Shown here: piece after piece, positions 1-7,612 of the stretch
Layout: every line of letters starts with the position of its first letter
How positions within the stretch are numbered: position 1 is the stretch's first letter
NCBI GenBank assembly: GCA_023423065.1
Contig: JAFAGC010000093.1
Span: forward strand, 1-15,201
Length of the DNA stretch: 15,201 nt
Source of the DNA: Pseudomonadota bacterium
GTDB lineage: Bacteria; Pseudomonadota; Gammaproteobacteria; Steroidobacterales; Steroidobacteraceae
Direction: 5' to 3'
Notes under the pieces: model-generated
Told to the model about the DNA's origin: nothing
The model's input: the letters and a program-made list of their open reading frames with translations, nothing else
The model's database searches: none
Made by a program: the position numbers and the translations under genes

Positions 1-157
1 GCGCGACATCGCGCGCGCGGAAGGCATCGCCGAAGACGGCTTCCGTCTCATCATCAACTGCAACAAGCACGGCGGGCAGGTGGTGTATCACCTGCACATG
101 CACCTGCTGGGCGGCCACGCGCTCGGCCCGATGCTCGCCGGAGGTAAACATGGCTGA
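1..157 (+). CDS. HIT-family (histidine triad) nucleotide-binding protein, C-terminal part
   Basis: The reading frame is open from the left edge (first full codon at base 2) and stops with TGA at 155-157, giving 51 visible codons; the start lies outside the window. The visible part contains the histidine-triad signature HLHMHLLGG, preceded by GGQVVYH, which is the typical active-site segment of Hint/PKCI-type HIT proteins. In that family the central histidine attacks nucleoside phosphoramidates or AMP-linked substrates to release AMP, in the cytosol. The stop overlaps the next gene by 8 bases, so the two are probably translated from one mRNA. Family assignment is firm from the motif and the C-terminal placement; the physiological substrate cannot be read from the sequence. 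Confidence 0.9.
   Translation, partial: RDIARAEGIAEDGFRLIINCNKHGGQVVYHLHMHLLGGHALGPMLAGGKHG
140..145 (+). promoter_or_regulatory. Strong Shine-Dalgarno site fixing the pip start
   Basis: GGAGGT lies four bases before the ATG at 150, inside the last codons of the HIT gene. It supports the upstream ATG and therefore the basic N-terminal extension of the iminopeptidase. The next in-frame ATG is 76 codons further in and would remove the oxyanion-hole segment. Confidence 0.7.
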
Positions 158-1175
158 GAAGAAAAAGGCGTCCGCGAAAGCGCGCCCGAGAGCCCGCAGG
201 ATCGTCGTACGCGTCGCGCGCAAGGCCGGCGACTTCTATCCACCGATCAGGCCGTACGACTCCGGCTTTCTGCGCGTCTCGCCGATCCACGAGATCTACT
301 ACGAGCAGAGCGGCAATCCGAAAGGCAAGCCGGTGGTGTTCCTGCACGGCGGCCCCGGCGGCGGCACGGATCCCAAGATGCGCCGCTTCTTCGATCCGAA
401 GAAATACCGCATCGTGCTGTTCGACCAGCGCGGCTGCGGGCGCAGCCGGCCGAGCGCGAGCCTGGTCGACAACACCACCTGGCACCTGGTCGCCGACATC
501 GAAACCATCCGCGAACATCTCGGCATCCGGAAATGGCAGGTTTTCGGCGGCTCGTGGGGCTCGACACTGGCGCTCGCCTACGCGCAGAAACACCCGGAAC
601 GCTGCACCGAGCTCGTGTTGCGCGGCATCTTCCTGCTGCGTCGCTCGGAGCTCGAGTGGTTCTACCAGAACCCGGAGGGCGCGGCATCGATGTTCCCTGA
701 CTTGTGGGAACACTACCTCGCGCCGCTCACGACCGAGGAGCGCACGGACTGCATCGCGTCTTACTACAAGCGCCTCACGAGCGAAGACAAGTCGACGCTG
801 CTGACCGCCGCGCGCGCCTGGTCGATCTGGGAAGGCGCGTTGTCGTTCATCAAGATGAACGCCGACTACGTGAAGCGATACGGCGACGCGGAGTTTGCCG
901 CCGCGTTCGCGCGCATCGAGTGCCACTACTTCATCCATGGTGGATTCCTCGACCGGCCCAACCAGCTGCTCGAGGACGTCGAAAAGATCCGGCACATCCC
1001 TGCGGTGATCGTGCAGGGCCGCTTCGACATCGTGTGCCCCATGCGCAGCGCGTGGGACCTGCACAAGGCGTGGCCCGAAGCCGACCTGCGCATCGTGCCC
1101 GACGCCGGTCACTCCGCGTTCGAACCCGGCATCGCCCGCGAACTCGTCAAGGCCACCGACCGCTTCGCGAAATAA
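150..1175 (+). CDS. pip: Proline iminopeptidase (alpha/beta hydrolase, S33)
   Basis: The product is 341 residues and should remove N-terminal proline from peptides in the cytosol (prolyl aminopeptidase, peptidase family S33). The catalytic set is visible: the oxyanion-hole segment HGGPGGG at 66-72, the nucleophile elbow GGSWGS with Ser135, Asp293 in GRFDIVCP, and His321 in DAGHSA. FDQRGCGRS (91-99) is also typical of the family. The first 25 or so residues are an Ala/Lys/Arg-rich tail (MAEKKKASAKARPRARR) not found in the usual 310-320-residue enzymes. A GGAGGT site supports the start, and the gene overlaps the HIT gene by 8 bases. The TAA stop shares two bases with a repeat that begins at 1174. 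The family call is firm; the role of the basic tail is unknown. Confidence 0.95.
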   Translation: MAEKKKASAKARPRARRIVVRVARKAGDFYPPIRPYDSGFLRVSPIHEIYYEQSGNPKGKPVVFLHGGPGGGTDPKMRRFFDPKKYRIVLFDQRGCGRSRPSASLVDNTTWHLVADIETIREHLGIRKWQVFGGSWGSTLALAYAQKHPERCTELVLRGIFLLRRSELEWFYQNPEGAASMFPDLWEHYLAPLTTEERTDCIASYYKRLTSEDKSTLLTAARAWSIWEGALSFIKMNADYVKRYGDAEFAAAFARIECHYFIHGGFLDRPNQLLEDVEKIRHIPAVIVQGRFDIVCPMRSAWDLHKAWPEADLRIVPDAGHSAFEPGIARELVKATDRFAK

Positions 1176-1202
1176 TGGGGACATTCCTCGTTTCCTGGCA
1201 AA
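1174..1202 (+). repeat. REP-like repeat, partial copy A
   Basis: These 29 bases, starting AATGGGGACATTCCTCG, occur again as an exact reverse complement at 4075-4103. Weaker similarity runs on to about 1222: cggggacagacctgc here against aggggccagacctcc in the other copy. The second arm of the palindrome seen in the other copy is missing here, so this is a partial element. It starts on the last two bases of the pip stop codon. The rest of the 117-base gap up to 1292 holds no convincing promoter or gene. Confidence 0.8.
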
Positions 1203-1292
1203 CGGGGACAGACCTGCAGGATTTGGGCGCGAGATTCGTCAGTAAGGAACAGGCTGAGGGAATTAGGCTGGGCTACTGAAGTCACACGAACG

Positions 1293-3416
1293 ATGACGCG
1301 CACCCGAACATGGATGTGTCTCCATGCCGCGATGGCGATCCTGCCGCTTGCCGTGTCAGCGGCGTCCGTCGTGCAGACCGACCAGGTGCGCGCCGAACTA
1401 CTGGCTCACGCGCCCGAAGGCGCCGCGCCCGGCAAGACCGTGTGGCTCGGACTCGAGCTCAGGCACATCCCGCACTGGCACACGTATTGGAAGAACGCCG
1501 GCGATTCCGGCCTGCCCACCACGCTGAACTGGACCCTGCCCGACGGCGCGCGCGCGGGCGACGTCGACTGGCCCGCGCCGCAACGGCTGCCCGTCGGACC
1601 GCTCGTCAACTTCGGTTACGAAGGCACGGTACTGCTGCCGGTGCCGGTGACGATCGCCGCGCCCGTCCGCGGCGACACGATGCACGTGAAGCTCGAGGCC
1701 GACTGGCTGGTGTGCGAAGTGCAGTGCATCCCGCAGTCCGGCACGTTCGAACTGGACGTCCGCACCGACCAGCCCACGACGACGCATGCCGACACGTTCG
1801 CGGCAGCATTCGCGGCGCGGCCCACGCAGGTGGGCGCAACCGCGAATGCGACCGTCGAAGGCAATGGCCTGCGCTTCGAACTACCGGGGCTTCCGGCGTC
1901 GACCCATGACCGCATTGCCACCGTCTTCCCGGAAGTTCCGGGCGTCGTCGACAATCCCGCGCCGCTGAGGCAGCAATGGGATGGCAGCACGTGGATCGCG
2001 ACCTGGCCGCTGTCGGACCAGCGCAGCGAAAGCCCGGCCCAACTACCCCTGGTGCTGGCTTTCGAAGGCGGGCACACGCTGCGCGTCGTGGCGACGGTTT
2101 CGGGATGGCCTGGCGACGGCGTAGCCGACCCACCCGCGAAGCCGCCGATGCGGGCCGCGGACGTCGCCGCCGCGCCGCTCGGCCTGTTCGCCGCGCTCGC
2201 GTTCGCATTGTTGGGCGGCCTGATCCTGAACCTCATGCCCTGCGTGTTCCCGGTGTTATCGCTCAAGTTGCTCGCGCTCGCGCAACACGCGGGCTCGGCG
2301 CGTGAACGCTGGACCGGCGCCCTCGCCTACACCGCCGGGGTCGTGCTCTCGTTCCTCGCGCTTGCCGGACTGCTGATTGCCGCACGTGCGGGCGGCGAGC
2401 AGCTCGGCTGGGGATTCCAGCTGCAGAACCCGGCGATCATCGCCGCGCTGGCCGCGATGTTCACGCTCATCGGTCTCAATCTCGCGGGCGTGTTCGAAGT
2501 CGGCTCGTTGCTGCCGTCTAACATCGCGAGCCTGCGCGCACGCGATCCCACGCTCGATTCGTTCCTGACCGGCGTGCTCGCCGCGGCGGTGGCCTCGCCC
2601 TGCACGGCGCCGTTCATGGGCGCCGCGCTCGGCGCCGCGCTCACGTGGTCCGCCACGAAATCACTCGCGGTGTTCGCCGCGCTCGGCCTCGGCGTCGCAT
2701 TGCCCTATCTACTTGCGAGCGGCGTGCCGGCCATCGCGCGCCTGCTGCCGCGCCCGGGTCGGTGGATGGAAACCTTCAAGGTCGCTCTTGCATTCCCGAT
2801 GTTCGCGACCGTCATCTGGCTCACGTGGGTGCTCGGCCATCAGACCGGAATCGACGGAGCGGCCGCCCTGCTCGTCGCATTGCTCGTCCTGGCGCTGGCG
2901 GCCTGGTGGTGGTCGCGCCGGCCAGCACACGGCGGTCTGCGTTTCGCAACCGGCACCGCACTGATCGCGCTGGCGGTGGCGGCCTTCGCCTGGGCCAGGC
3001 CTCATTGGCAGCCCGTCGCCGCGGAGGCTCGTCCCGGCGCGGAGGCCGGCGCGCTCTGGCAACCCTGGTCGCCCGGAAAGGTCGCAGAACTGCGGGCAGC
3101 CGGCCGCAATGTGTTCGTGGACTTCACGGCGGCCTGGTGTGTCACGTGCCAGTACAACAAGCGCACGACGCTCGCGGACGAGGAGGTGCTGGCGGCTTTC
3201 GAGGCTAACAAGGTAGCCCTGCTGCGCGCCGACTGGACCTCGCGCGACGCGGTGATCGCCGCGGAACTCGCGCGCCTCGGCCGCAGCGGCGTACCGGTCT
3301 ACGTTTTCTACGAGGGCGCCAATGCGCCCCGATTGCTGAGCGAACTTCCTTCGGTGGAGGAAGTTCTCGCGGCGGTGTCATTCACGCAGGAACCATCGAA
3401 CAAGGAGCCAATATGA
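1293..3416 (+). CDS. ScsB/DsbD-family thiol:disulfide interchange protein
   Basis: The product is 707 residues, longer than E. coli DsbD (565), and resembles the ScsB-type branch. It should carry electrons from cytosolic thioredoxin through the inner membrane to periplasmic thiol proteins. A signal peptide covers about 1-24. The periplasmic N-terminal domain carries the pair Cys141/Cys145 in WLVCEVQCIPQSG. The membrane domain (about 293-570, around eight or nine helices) has the two conserved cysteines Cys317 in NLMPCVFPV and Cys437 in ASPCTAPFMG. A C-terminal thioredoxin-like domain (about 590-700) has the active site WCVTC (Cys616, Cys619). All three redox pairs are present. The first ATG was chosen because it gives a basic n-region; no clear ribosome site precedes it. 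The stop overlaps the next start as ATGA. The gene could also be called dsbD. Confidence 0.92.
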   Translation: MTRTRTWMCLHAAMAILPLAVSAASVVQTDQVRAELLAHAPEGAAPGKTVWLGLELRHIPHWHTYWKNAGDSGLPTTLNWTLPDGARAGDVDWPAPQRLPVGPLVNFGYEGTVLLPVPVTIAAPVRGDTMHVKLEADWLVCEVQCIPQSGTFELDVRTDQPTTTHADTFAAAFAARPTQVGATANATVEGNGLRFELPGLPASTHDRIATVFPEVPGVVDNPAPLRQQWDGSTWIATWPLSDQRSESPAQLPLVLAFEGGHTLRVVATVSGWPGDGVADPPAKPPMRAADVAAAPLGLFAALAFALLGGLILNLMPCVFPVLSLKLLALAQHAGSARERWTGALAYTAGVVLSFLALAGLLIAARAGGEQLGWGFQLQNPAIIAALAAMFTLIGLNLAGVFEVGSLLPSNIASLRARDPTLDSFLTGVLAAAVASPCTAPFMGAALGAALTWSATKSLAVFAALGLGVALPYLLASGVPAIARLLPRPGRWMETFKVALAFPMFATVIWLTWVLGHQTGIDGAAALLVALLVLALAAWWWSRRPAHGGLRFATGTALIALAVAAFAWARPHWQPVAAEARPGAEAGALWQPWSPGKVAELRAAGRNVFVDFTAAWCVTCQYNKRTTLADEEVLAAFEANKVALLRADWTSRDAVIAAELARLGRSGVPVYVFYEGANAPRLLSELPSVEEVLAAVSFTQEPSNKEPI

Positions 3417-4021
3417 AACGTTCCGCCATCTTCCGGGCCTTCGTCGCAACCGCGGTGCTGGGCGCCGCCGTCGCGTTTGGAGCGGCCTCGGTCGGCCAGC
3501 CCGCGCCGGAATTCAAGGTCAAGGACACCAGCGGCAAGGAACAGTCGCTGTCCGCGTACAAGGGCAAATACGTCGTGCTCGAATGGGTCAACCCCGGATG
3601 CCCTTTCGTGCAGAAGCACTACGACACGTCGAACATGCAGGCCACCCAGAAGGCCGCCGAATCCAAGGGTGTCGTGTGGCTCACCGTGAGTTCGACCGCG
3701 CCCGACGCCGGCGACTACAGGAAGCCCGGAGATCTCGCCGCGTGGCTCGAGCAGAAGGGCGCGAGCCCGACGGCGGCGCTCATGGACGACGACGGCAAGC
3801 TGGGCAAGGCCTACGGCGCGCGCACCACGCCGCACATGTACGTGATCAATCCGCAAGGCAAACTCGTGTATGCCGGGGCCATCGACAGCAAGGCGACGGC
3901 GCGCAAGGAAGACGTCAAGACGGCGACCAACTACGTGCTCGCGGCGCTCGACGAATCGCTGGCCGGCAAGCCGGTGACGAAGGCGACTTCGGAGCCGTAC
4001 GGCTGCTCGATCAAGTACTGA
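3413..4021 (+). CDS. Exported peroxiredoxin/thioredoxin-like (redoxin) protein
   Basis: The product is 202 residues with a Sec signal peptide (about 1-25) and an AhpC-TSA/redoxin fold in the envelope. The active-site segment is EWVNPGCPFVQKHY, with Cys63 as the likely attacking cysteine instead of a CxxC pair. The cis-proline loop is TTPHMYVI (Pro140). A second cysteine, Cys198, sits in the C-terminal tail PYGCSIKY and is the natural candidate for a resolving cysteine. AAGGAG at 3402-3407 precedes the ATG, which overlaps the stop of the reductase gene by four bases, so the two proteins are made together. The likely role is a thiol peroxidase or disulfide reductase recharged by the upstream ScsB/DsbD protein; this partnership is inferred from context. 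The stop codon is the first triplet of the palindromic repeat that follows. Confidence 0.85.
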   Translation: MKRSAIFRAFVATAVLGAAVAFGAASVGQPAPEFKVKDTSGKEQSLSAYKGKYVVLEWVNPGCPFVQKHYDTSNMQATQKAAESKGVVWLTVSSTAPDAGDYRKPGDLAAWLEQKGASPTAALMDDDGKLGKAYGARTTPHMYVINPQGKLVYAGAIDSKATARKEDVKTATNYVLAALDESLAGKPVTKATSEPYGCSIKY

Positions 4022-4103
4022 GACTTTCCTGCATCGCGGGCAAAAGGGGCCGGCCTTCCGGAGGTCTGGCCCCTTTTGCCAGGAAACGAGGAATGTCCCC
4101 ATT
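4019..4103. repeat. REP/BIME-like imperfect palindrome, full copy B
   Basis: The 85-base stretch is one long imperfect inverted repeat. Its inner arms are perfect over 13 bases (GGCAAAAGGGGCC at 4039-4051 and its complement at 4068-4080) around a 16-base centre that contains TCCGGA. The outer parts pair imperfectly (tgagactttcctg against ccaggaaacgaggaatgtcccca). Its right arm, 4075-4103, is the exact inverse of the repeat at 1174-1202. It starts on the redoxin stop codon and ends three bases before the stop of the convergent VIT gene. Short palindromes at gene ends with a GGGGACA-type terminus resemble REP elements mobilised by REP-associated tyrosine transposases; that identity is inferred and no transposase is in the window. 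Confidence 0.75.
4039..4080. terminator. Possible bidirectional terminator hairpin
   Basis: The 13-bp perfect stem inside the repeat lies between two convergent genes (redoxin ends at 4021, VIT gene ends at 4107). Each strand carries a TTTT run in the 3' arm, but no U-run follows the stem, so it is not a textbook intrinsic terminator. Shielding the two transcripts from each other or from 3' exonucleases is plausible from its position. Confidence 0.4.
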
Positions 4104-4106
4104 TCC

Positions 4107-7055
4107 TCACCGCTGTGCGCTGCGAGGCCCCACGTTGAACCGGCCCACGAGCTTCTCGCCCGTCTCGTCGGGTCGCAGTTCGACTTCGAGCGCCTCGGTA
4201 GTTTGATCCTCGCGCCCGAAGTTGCGCGTCAGGTGCGCCGTCACCATCGTCGCGCCGTTCGGGTTGATCGCGTCGGTGTCGTAGACGTTCACGCTGATCG
4301 CGTACTGTCCCGCGATCGCCCGGCGCAGCAGGTATTCCTCGGGTCCATAACCCTCCGTCATGTCGTTCGACAGCCGTCCGCCGATCGCGGTCCGCGGATT
4401 GCTGTAGATGGACCGCTCGCCGTCGGGCTGATCCACCCACAGGTCCATGTCGGTGGCGCCCGTGTTCCACTCGATGACGACGCGCAGGTCCACGTCGAGC
4501 AGGGCGACGAGCCGATCGTCGAGCGGAAACCTGTGCGCGCCCAGCCTGCGCAGGCGCGGGATGATGCCGTTCGCATCCATGAGGCACACGAGCGCGATGC
4601 CTTCGTACTCATCTTCGTGCGGCGTCATGATCACACCGGTCAACAACTCGAGCGCGCGCTCGAGGTCCTTGCGCGGCGAGCGCGCGCCCGGCATCGACGC
4701 GCGTTTCTGCAGCGCGAGCGCCAGCGTGCGCGCCGGCTGCGGGCGATCGGGATCGAGCCTGAGCACTTCCTCGTACAGCCAGACGGCGCGATCCGCGCGC
4801 TGGTAACGCATGAGCCGATCCGCGACGACCGACAGCGTCTCCGTGTCGCGCGCGGGTAGTTCGAGAGCGGACAGCAGCATTTCCACCGCCTCCGCATGGC
4901 GCCCCTTGCGGTGCAACCACTCCGCGACGTCGAAGAAGAACACGGGCAGCGATCCGAATTTCCGCGTCTGCGCGGCGAGCACGCGCTCGTAGTGGGCGGC
5001 GCCGGCGATCTCCAGCGCCTGCAGGTACGGACGCTCCAGGTCAGGCGTATCGACCTCGATGGCGATCTCCGGGCCATCGGAAGAAGCACGGAATCCGGTG
5101 ACCGAGACTTCGCTGATCTCTTCCGACTGATAGGTGTCCTGGCGCTGCAGGGCTTCCGCGCGGGAGCGATCCCGGACGATGTCGGCCACGACGATCTCAT
5201 CCATTTGATTCGCGGGATCCGCGGCGACCTGCGGTGCAGCCAGCGCTCCCTGCGGGGCGGGCGCAACCTTCTTTGCGCGCGCGTCCGGATCGAACTCGCT
5301 CGCCCACCAGTCCTTCTGGTCCTGCCACTCCTCGACGAGATCGTCGAGCCAGCCCGCGTGCGTCTCGGCCTCCTCCGCGTCGAATTCACGCTTGAGCCTG
5401 CGATATTCCTGCCAGCCCTCCTTCGGGTAGCTGGCAGGCGGCTCGATCTTCGCGAGCACGTAATCCTCGGGAGCCTCGAGCACGATGAACGACATCGCGG
5501 GACTCGCGACCGAGTACTTCAGCGAAAGCTCGCGCATTTCCTGATCGCGCCGGCCGTCGCCGACGATCTGCCTTACGCGATCGAAGGCCCACAACGCGCC
5601 CGCTCCCGCGAACCGGCCGCTGTCCGCGCCGATCGTGTACCGTCGTTCGACGACCCCGTCCGCGATGCCCGCGATGCGCACGACGATATCTGCGGAGGTC
5701 GGCGCTTCGGCGACGAGCGCCCAGCCGCGCGCGGTTCCCGGCAGCGGCGCGAAACGCAGCGCGCGGCCGTCCGACGAACGCACATCGACGATGCGCGGCG
5801 CGGGCGACGTCAGCAACGCCAGGGTTTCGTCCACATTGTCGCGCGCCACCGCGAGCACCGCGCCGCCGTTGAGCCGCGCCAGTAGTTCGAGGTATCCGCG
5901 ATCGGCATCCCTGGCGCTGGTGATGGCGAACAACGTGCACCCAAGGCGCGCTTCGGGCCGCCAATCGATCGTGGAGACGCCGTCGCTGAACAGCAGGCAC
6001 ACGTCCGCCGGGGCGGCGCGCTCCCGCGCGAACGACGCGAAACTCGTGGCGCCGCGATAACGCACCCCGCGCAGCGCATGGATGGCCGCCGCGCCATCGG
6101 GCACCGCGCGCGCGTTCGCGCCCGTGCTGTTGAACGTCACCACCTCGAGCTTCGCGGCCGGCAGCGTCGCCAGATATTTCTCCAGCAGCGAGAGTTCGGC
6201 GGCGAGCGCATCGTCGGCGCGCGACAACGAGCGGTCCCAGTACACCCGGACGCTGCGCGGCGCTGCCGCGGGAACCGTCGCCGAAGCCGCGTCGCGCAAT
6301 TCGACGAAGCGCTTGCCGGACGGGTGCCGCGTCAGGAACACGCGACCATTTCCGCGCGCGGGTTCGATGCGCAACTCGCCGGACATCGACCGGCCGCGCA
6401 GCACCAATTCGCTCACGAGGTCCGCACCCTTGCGCGTCCATTCGGGCGCGACGTCCGCGGGCCACGTCATCCGCGGCGCAACCTCCGCGCCGCGCACGCG
6501 CACGCTGAGCGCGACGCGCGACGACTTGCCCAGACTCGCGAGCGGCAGCGTGAAGCCGCGCTCCGCAAGCACCGGGGCGGCGAACGTCAGCCGGATCGTG
6601 CGCCCCTTGCCCGCGAGCACGGGATACACGCGCGTGCTGAACACATTGCCACGCGCAACTTCCGCGACGCCCGGATCGATGCCCTGCCGGACCTTCTGTT
6701 CGTACGCGCGCCGCGCGCGGATCGGCGGTGCGAGCACGCCGTCGATCATGAATTCCTCGACGTCGAGTGCGTACCCCGTCACCACCGCGCCGTCGGGCAT
6801 TTGCAGCGAGAACGTGCCCTCGAGATCGTCGTGCCCCGGATTCGTGAAGCGCGCCGCGACGGTGGTGCGGGCGACGTTGCCGACGATGTCCACGATGACG
6901 TCGAGGTCTGCGATATCGAGTGAAACCGGCTTTGCATTCTCATCGTCGATGCCGGAATCGCGCGCGCTCAGAGTCGGGTTCGCGGCGGACTCGGCAATCG
7001 CCATCGGGCCTGACAACGCGAGGCACGAACAGATGATTCGGATCAGCGGTCGCAT
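4107..7055 (-). CDS. Secreted VIT-VWA protein with TPR and DUF2135 domains
   Basis: The product is 982 residues with a signal peptide (about 1-22). Domains in order: a VIT domain (about 43-165); a VWA-like domain (about 267-405) with a complete metal-ion site, DRSLS (Asp274, Ser276, Ser278), Thr337 in GATSF and Asp358 in FSDG; a charged linker (about 545-610); a segment with two TonB-receptor-plug-like motifs (MDEIVVADIV near 618 and ISEVSVTGFRAS at 647-658); two TPR-like helical pairs (about 705-785); and a C-terminal DUF2135-type domain (about 855-945, with DMDLWVDQPDG and GYGPEEYLL). VIT-VWA proteins are generally extracytoplasmic binding or adhesion proteins; the ligand here is unknown. 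The start was set at 7055 because of its ribosome site and signal peptide. The gene follows the HExxH gene by 65 bases and may share its transcript. Confidence 0.85.
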   Translation of the reverse strand: MRPLIRIICSCLALSGPMAIAESAANPTLSARDSGIDDENAKPVSLDIADLDVIVDIVGNVARTTVAARFTNPGHDDLEGTFSLQMPDGAVVTGYALDVEEFMIDGVLAPPIRARRAYEQKVRQGIDPGVAEVARGNVFSTRVYPVLAGKGRTIRLTFAAPVLAERGFTLPLASLGKSSRVALSVRVRGAEVAPRMTWPADVAPEWTRKGADLVSELVLRGRSMSGELRIEPARGNGRVFLTRHPSGKRFVELRDAASATVPAAAPRSVRVYWDRSLSRADDALAAELSLLEKYLATLPAAKLEVVTFNSTGANARAVPDGAAAIHALRGVRYRGATSFASFARERAAPADVCLLFSDGVSTIDWRPEARLGCTLFAITSARDADRGYLELLARLNGGAVLAVARDNVDETLALLTSPAPRIVDVRSSDGRALRFAPLPGTARGWALVAEAPTSADIVVRIAGIADGVVERRYTIGADSGRFAGAGALWAFDRVRQIVGDGRRDQEMRELSLKYSVASPAMSFIVLEAPEDYVLAKIEPPASYPKEGWQEYRRLKREFDAEEAETHAGWLDDLVEEWQDQKDWWASEFDPDARAKKVAPAPQGALAAPQVAADPANQMDEIVVADIVRDRSRAEALQRQDTYQSEEISEVSVTGFRASSDGPEIAIEVDTPDLERPYLQALEIAGAAHYERVLAAQTRKFGSLPVFFFDVAEWLHRKGRHAEAVEMLLSALELPARDTETLSVVADRLMRYQRADRAVWLYEEVLRLDPDRPQPARTLALALQKRASMPGARSPRKDLERALELLTGVIMTPHEDEYEGIALVCLMDANGIIPRLRRLGAHRFPLDDRLVALLDVDLRVVIEWNTGATDMDLWVDQPDGERSIYSNPRTAIGGRLSNDMTEGYGPEEYLLRRAIAGQYAISVNVYDTDAINPNGATMVTAHLTRNFGREDQTTEALEVELRPDETGEKLVGRFNVGPRSAQR

Positions 7056-7061
7056 CGTGTT

Positions 7062-7067
7062 TCTCCT
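7062..7067 (-). promoter_or_regulatory. Ribosome binding site fixing the VIT-protein start
   Basis: Read on the minus strand, AGGAGA lies six bases before the ATG at 7055. The frame stays open for 66 more codons upstream, into the HExxH gene, but those residues are Arg-rich shadow coding and would bury the signal peptide. This site therefore decides the start. Confidence 0.65.
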
Positions 7068-7120
7068 GTCCCGATCCTTGGACGGAGCAAACGCGTGCTT
7101 CCTTGGCGAATACCCTCGAC

Positions 7121-7612
7121 TTATCCCCTCAACCGAAAGGTCGGCCTGCCGGACTCGTCGATGAGCCCGCGGCCCAGCAGCCACCCACGCGCATCCGCCG
7201 CGTCGCGTTCGAACCACTCGCGCGCCGAGCCGAGCCGGAACGTGTAACCCCACGCATCCATGTCGGCGAGCATGCGGTCACGCCCGAAACCGTCCAGCTG
7301 GTCGGCGAGCACGATCTGCAGGTAACACACGGCGCACTCCTCGGCATCGTCGCCGCCCGCATCGCGATCCAGGCCCGCGCGCCTCGCGGCCGTCATGCAG
7401 ATGAAGTGACACAGCTCGTGCAGCAGCGAGTGCATCGGCGTATCCGCGCGCACGTAGAGGACGTTGCCGCGCAGCCCGGCCTCGCTTTCACCCCAGTAGG
7501 AACCCGGCAGGTCTTCGGTCGCGCCGCCCATCGCGAGTCCGGCGCCATAACGCGCGGTGAGCGTGCGCACGGACGCGTGCGGCTCCGCGCCCACGCGCAT
7601 CACGTCGTTCAT
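7121..7612 (-). CDS. Small HExxH-motif protein, putative metallopeptidase
   Basis: The product is 163 residues, without a signal peptide or membrane span. It has a zinc-protease-type helix, LLHELCHFICM (His65, Glu66, His69). A second helix about 22 residues later, EECAVCYLQ (Glu91/Glu92), could supply a third metal ligand as in gluzincins; that is an inference. I do not recognise a named family. The ATG at 7612 shares its A with the lptE stop (TGATG), which implies translational coupling; a TTG one codon earlier is also possible. No Shine-Dalgarno is visible. The place after lptE is normally taken by holA. It could be an active peptidase, a SprT-like metal protein, or an inactive relative. 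Confidence 0.7.
   Translation of the reverse strand: MNDVMRVGAEPHASVRTLTARYGAGLAMGGATEDLPGSYWGESEAGLRGNVLYVRADTPMHSLLHELCHFICMTAARRAGLDRDAGGDDAEECAVCYLQIVLADQLDGFGRDRMLADMDAWGYTFRLGSAREWFERDAADARGWLLGRGLIDESGRPTFRLRG

Noticed and set aside
54..1184. Long minus-strand open frame of 376 codons opposite pip
   Set aside because: It is an Arg/Ala/Val-rich shadow of the pip codon bias in GC-rich DNA; pip itself has every catalytic motif on the other strand.
3308..4102. Two open frames beginning MGTFLVSWQ, one from 1177 on the plus strand and one from 4102 on the minus strand
   Set aside because: The shared start is simply the 29-bp repeat being translated; the rest is antisense or out-of-frame to real genes.
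7056..7253. 66-codon N-terminal extension of the VIT gene
   Set aside because: It overlaps the HExxH gene, is Arg-rich without family likeness and would bury the signal peptide; AGGAGA precedes the ATG at 7055.
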